Source of the DNA: JBBABP01 sp041657585
GTDB lineage: Bacteria; Patescibacteriota; Gracilibacteria; Absconditabacterales; Absconditicoccaceae
Length of the DNA: 55,903 bases
Reading direction: 5' to 3'
NCBI GenBank assembly: GCA_041657585.1
Contig: JBBABP010000001.1
Location: forward strand, 1 to 55,903
The position numbers and the translations under genes are program-made. Below the pieces are notes generated by a model, which saw only the letters and a list, made by a program, of their open reading frames with translations, was not told where the DNA came from and searched no databases. How positions within the stretch are numbered: the stretch's first letter is position 1; every line of letters begins with the position of its first letter. Of this stretch, positions 52,254 to 55,903 are shown piece after piece.

Positions 52254-52670
52254 TTATTCTCGTCTTTTTTTTATCGGTGTTGGTTTGTCATAACAACACT
52301 TTTCTCATTCTAGAAATTCTTCAAAAATTTCCAAAATTTGTTTTTTAGTTTCAAAATTCATTCGAAAATAATTTTCATATTTATCAGGGTATGTTTTTTT
52401 TATCCAATTAGCATAATCTTTAAAAATACCTTTTAATTCTAATTGTACAAAATATTTTATTTCGTGAAGGGCTTCCTCACATTCATAGCAAAAATATAAT
52501 GCGCTTACCGCTCATCTTTCAGAATTTATTTCGTCTAACATATTTTGTTCCTTTCCACAATATTCACATACCATAAAAAATGGATCGCCTGGATCTCAAT
52601 CCCATTCAGCTAACTTCCCATGATCATCAACTTCCATCATCATTTTAAATTCTTTATGCTTTCAGGTCAT
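52254..52670 (-). CDS. Small zinc-ribbon-like hypothetical protein
   Basis: A 138-residue protein with two CxxC pairs, CEYCGKEQ and CYECEEAL, spaced like a treble-clef or zinc ribbon, and a further CC pair near the C-terminus. The C-terminal half is a charged helix. A DPGDPFFMVCEYCG stretch precedes the first pair. No family is recognised. It lies between the TraD-like gene and the hotdog-like gene on the minus strand, with 29 bases to the latter. Confidence 0.65.
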
Positions 52671-52699
52671 TTTTATATTCAGTAAATTAAAACTGAATT

Positions 52700-52764
52700 A
52701 TAATGTTTATTTTGGTGCTATCGACTAAAAACTATCGACTAAAGACTATCGACTAAAGACTATT
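52700..52764. repeat. Intergenic ACTATCGACTAAAG word repeats
   Basis: ACTATCGACTAAAG occurs nearly three times in tandem. A relative (ACTATAGACTAAAGACTATC) occurs in the spacer at 23187-23210. Confidence 0.7.
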
Positions 52765-55651
52765 TTATTTTTGACTCCAAACAACTTTTTGTTCGCCGTT
52801 AACTTCTTTAAATTCTTTCGCTTTTACTTTTATTTTATCTCAGATATTGTAATATTTTTTCCACTCTACTCCAGCTGGAGCTACTATCCAATTTTTGTGT
52901 AGCAATCATTCAACTCATTTTACTGTCACGAACATTCCATAGTTGTAACTTAATTTCACATATCATTCATATTCTTGTCATAATTTAATATCTTTGATAG
53001 TGAATCAAACTATTTCTGGTTGATTGACAGAAGTAACTTTGGTTGCTGGAATTCACGTTGATGTAATTTCAGATTTTTCTAAATTTTCTTTTGGAAGTAA
53101 TTTTTGTAATTTTTCCATATTCGGACAAAATTTAAGAAAGTTTTGTAAATCTGTTTTGATTCAAGCGTTGGCATAAATGTCATTCATTTGTTTCAAAACA
53201 TCTTCTTTGCTACCAATCCAAATCATCAAAGAGCCATTATTTTCTATGTTTATTGTCTGGTGTTGATAAATATCAACGTGCATCATCATTTCTGATCAGT
53301 TTTTTAATGGAACTTTTTTTCATTTTTTAAATTTCAAATTAGCCTGATCCTCAAGTCATTTTGGTTTCTGATATCGGATCGCTTTGTGATTGCTATTTTC
53401 TATATCAAAAATAATTGCGTCTGGTTCTGCTGTATCAATTGTGAACTCAGTGAAATAATGGATATGCTGTGCGATATAAATATCTTGTAAATTTTCAGCC
53501 TCTTGCTGTGAAATTCACATAGCTTCTAATTTGGCTTTTTCAGCTACTTTTTCTTGCAGAGAAAATGTTTTACTATTTCGAGCATCCATCAATCTTTCCA
53601 ATTGTTTTCTTTCCATCGCATATCTTTGTCTTGATTGCTTTCTAATTTTATCAATTAGCTCCAAAGATCATTCTGGTGTAGAAATATTCAATGTCTTGGT
53701 ACTAAACGGATCTGAAGAAATACCGTCAATCATAAGTCTTGTATAAGTGGTATATTTTGGCAAAGAAATAAGATCGTTAACACTGACCATATTTTTAAAT
53801 TGTCCTGTAATAATATCTGCGTCATCTTTTCAAACCGTAAATGCGATAGTTGTTCAAACGTTTCCAAAAATAGCATCTCTGATTTCTGGCAATATTTGGG
53901 CAGTATATTGATTTGCAACTATAAGAGATAATTTATATTTTCTAGCTTCGGATAAAATTGTAGTAAACGATTCTGTCGCAAAATTTTGAAACTCATCGAT
54001 ATAAAGATAAAAATCTTTTCTTTGATTTGCTGGAATATTAGCTCTAGACATAGCATCAATCTGGAATTTCGTCACTAATAATGATCAAATCATATTTGCA
54101 TTATCTTCTCAGATTCTTCATTTACTAAGATTAACCAAAATAATTTTTCATTCATCCATTGCTTTTCTAAGACTTAATTTTGTTCTTGGTTGTCCAAAAA
54201 TATTTCTGACTAACTTAGAAGATAAAAACTGACCTACTTTGTTTGTGATAGGAGAAATTGCTTCATCTCTTTGTTTATCATTTCGTTTATTAAACTCTGT
54301 TTGCCAAAATTTTAGAACGACAGAATCTTTGACATGAGAAATTACTTCTTCACGAAAATTTTTGTCAGTCAAAACTCTAAGAATATGCATCAAAGTTGCG
54401 TTTGGATAATCTACTATGGAAAGAACGACATTTCTCAAAATATATTCCAATCTTGGTCACCAGCTATTATCAAACAACTTTTTGAATGTGCTAACTACTC
54501 CTGAAGCGACTAAATTTCTTCCTTCTTCTGTGTCTGACTGAAGTAAATTAAATCAAATAGGATAATCTGAATCTGAAACATCAAACATAATTACATCATT
54601 TATTCTGTTTGTTGGAATATGTTCTAAAACGGTATCTACTAATTCTCCATGAGGATCAAGTAATGCCAATCAATTACCAGCTATCATATCACTTTTGNNN
54701 NNNNNNNATTCAAAAAGTAATTTTTTCTCATCTATAATCAGTATTTCAAAGCACAGTTAAATCTGATTTATCTGAATTTTGTAGTGTTGGAATATTCGTA
54801 GGATAAGCCAATTTTCTATATAAAGTATAATCCAATCATTTTACAAAATTAGTCATAGTTGGTATATGAAAAAAATTAACAACTTGAGAATAAGTCATTG
54901 GAATAAATTTTTCAAATCTTTTTAATTTAATTTTTCAACTAGCTAAAAATGGAGCAAAGGATGAAAAAATATTCCTTTTCAAATGTTCTATGTCGTAAAT
55001 ATCTTTACTATATATTTTAAATCAAATAGATAAATATATTTCTGGTTTGATTTCAGGTTTTTTGAGTTTTTCTTCTTCTTGTTTTTTTTTGGAAGTAAAA
55101 AATCGTTTTATAATATCTTTAATAATTTTTGTTAAAGTAAGTGGAAGTTTATAAGTAATTTTAAAATTTATATCTAATTTTGTATCACCTTGTATGGTGT
55201 TATAAATCGAAAGAATATTGTTCATTGGATCCATATAACTTCAATCTCTATTGAAAACTTCTTTGTCATTTAAAATAAAATTTTCTGAAAAAACAATATT
55301 TTCTTTATTTCAAGCAAATTTCATATCTGGAATTTCCACAAGATCTGATGTTGGAAAACTAGAGAAAAATGCGTTTTGAAAAAACTTTTTGAAATCTTTT
55401 GGTAAGTTAGCAAAAAATTTTATATCAGAAGAATTTCATCTGATTAAAAAGTTTATTTTCTTTTTTTTGACACTGACTAAATTCCTTATCAAGGATTCCC
55501 AATGGCCAACTCAATGATCATTATCTTTAAATGGTTTAATTTGCAAAAAAACACTATTAGATGTTGTGTCTATATTTTCTTTTGATTTAATTGTTTTTTT
55601 ATTGGTTTTTTTGGCAAGCATATATCCCAATTTTTGTATGAAACCTAACAT
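52765..55651 (-). CDS. TraD/TraG-like type IV coupling ATPase with a C-terminal S1 RNA-binding domain
   Basis: About 960 residues. N-terminal ~310 residues are charged, with an Arg/Lys-rich region. After the gap the ATPase core shows SDMIAGNGLALLDPHGELV (Walker B-like DPHG block), then YLYIDEFQNFATESF and ILSEARKYKLSLIVANQ, the TraM-recognition region of TraD/TraG ATPases. A helical linker and an S1/OB domain (GQEYEGYVKLSYNYGMFV, GVEGLLHKNW, YYNIGDKIKVKA) end the protein. Walker A is missing at the 10-N gap (54698-54707) and frames differ by one base across it. The gap therefore hides real sequence, probably with Walker A. A membrane DNA or protein pump is the likely role. Confidence 0.85.
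54698..54707. other. Assembly gap (10 N) inside the TraD-like gene
   Basis: Ten undetermined bases. The coding frames on either side differ, so the true gap is not 10 bases. Comparison with TraD-like proteins suggests about 25-30 residues, including Walker A, are missing. Confidence 0.95.
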
Positions 55652-55734
55652 TATTTTTTTGTTTTTTAAAAATTATAAATATATCTTTATATATTATATA
55701 TAATTTCCAAGAAAATGCAAGGATTTGTGAATAA

Positions 55735-55903
55735 AAAAGGCCTCAAGGGTTACAAAGCTACAAAGCCACAAAGGTTGCAAAGGTTGCAAAGGCAACAAGA
55801 GCTTCAAAGCCAAAAAAAGCCTCAAAGCAAGAACTACAACAATGCTTTAGCTTTCTATGGCTTTTATTGCTTTCTTAGCTTTTATTACCTTTATTCTCAA
55901 TTA
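55735..55903. repeat. Intergenic CTTTG/CAAAG word repeats at the right edge
   Basis: Words such as TACAAAGCTACAAAGCCACA and AAAGGTTGCAAAGG repeat, then TTTAGCTTT/GGCTTTTATTGCTTTC words on to the edge. Same vocabulary as 11779-11885, 19300-19345 and 26415-26472. Confidence 0.7.

Noticed and set aside
54698..54707. The frame difference across the N stretch as a true frameshift
   Set aside because: It lies exactly at an assembly gap and a conserved Walker A is missing there, so unknown sequence is the simpler explanation.
1..55903. CRISPR array, rRNA operon or IS element
   Set aside because: No regularly spaced repeats with unique spacers, no rRNA, and no transposase or integrase frame were seen on either strand.

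Overview
The window is strongly A+T-rich bacterial DNA in which TGA is a sense codon. In nearly every gene TGA sits where the family has an invariant glycine: both glycines of GTGKT in the DEAD-box helicase, the first glycine of GHVDHGKT in IF-2, the GGGTGTG loop of FtsZ, KSGT of the penicillin-binding protein and KFDG of DNA ligase. TAA and TAG remain stops, and the one tRNA present is an ordinary tRNA-Trp(CCA). This is genetic code 25, known from Gracilibacteria (BD1-5) and Absconditabacteria (SR1), both in the Candidate Phyla Radiation. Read with the standard code, most genes look shattered; read with UGA=Gly they are intact. All coordinates below use code 25.

Layout. 1-7.7 kb: the tail of an unknown protein, a nitronate monooxygenase-like flavoprotein, a DEAD-box helicase, an AbiEi-like regulator, Lgt, a membrane-anchored TPR-like protein and Ung. 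7.8-8.7 kb: an RNA block with RNase P RNA, tRNA-Trp and an unassigned structured RNA under its own promoter, converging on a ParB-like gene. 8.7-20 kb: a long minus-strand run with ParB-like, gltX, a TRM11-like methylase, a lone ATP-synthase epsilon-like gene, ftsZ-ftsA, a nucleotidyltransferase, a prepilin, dnaN and uppS. 20-28 kb: a BtpA-NADAR fusion, miaB, a plus-strand set (EEP nuclease, HD hydrolase, TIM barrel), a second candidate RNA and trigger factor. 28-34 kb: infB, an S23-like four-helix protein, pth and ligA. 34-40.6 kb: a WbaP-like sugar transferase, a DHH nuclease, a DnaE without its PHP domain and two VirB2-like pilins. 41-46 kb: a PBP2/FtsI transpeptidase, YbaB and MetRS. 46-52 kb: a fused amidase-SpoIID wall enzyme and a three-gene minor-pilin operon. 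52-55.7 kb: two small unknowns and a TraD/TraG-like ATPase with a C-terminal S1 domain, interrupted by a 10-N assembly gap.

The genes are mostly core: division and wall (FtsZ, FtsA, PBP, UppS, Lgt, amidase-SpoIID), replication and repair (DnaN, DnaE, LigA, Ung), and translation (IF-2, GltX, MetG, Pth, MiaB, RNase P). Surface machinery of an episymbiont type is added: type IV prepilins, VirB2-like subunits and a TraD-like motor. Intergenic spacers carry several families of short word-like repeats and small palindromes, and two of these have entered coding frames (ligA, nrnA-like). Shine-Dalgarno motifs are almost absent. The most unusual points are the two candidate RNAs, the fusion proteins (BtpA-NADAR, amidase-SpoIID, TraD-S1), the PHP-less DnaE and the repeat insertions inside essential genes.
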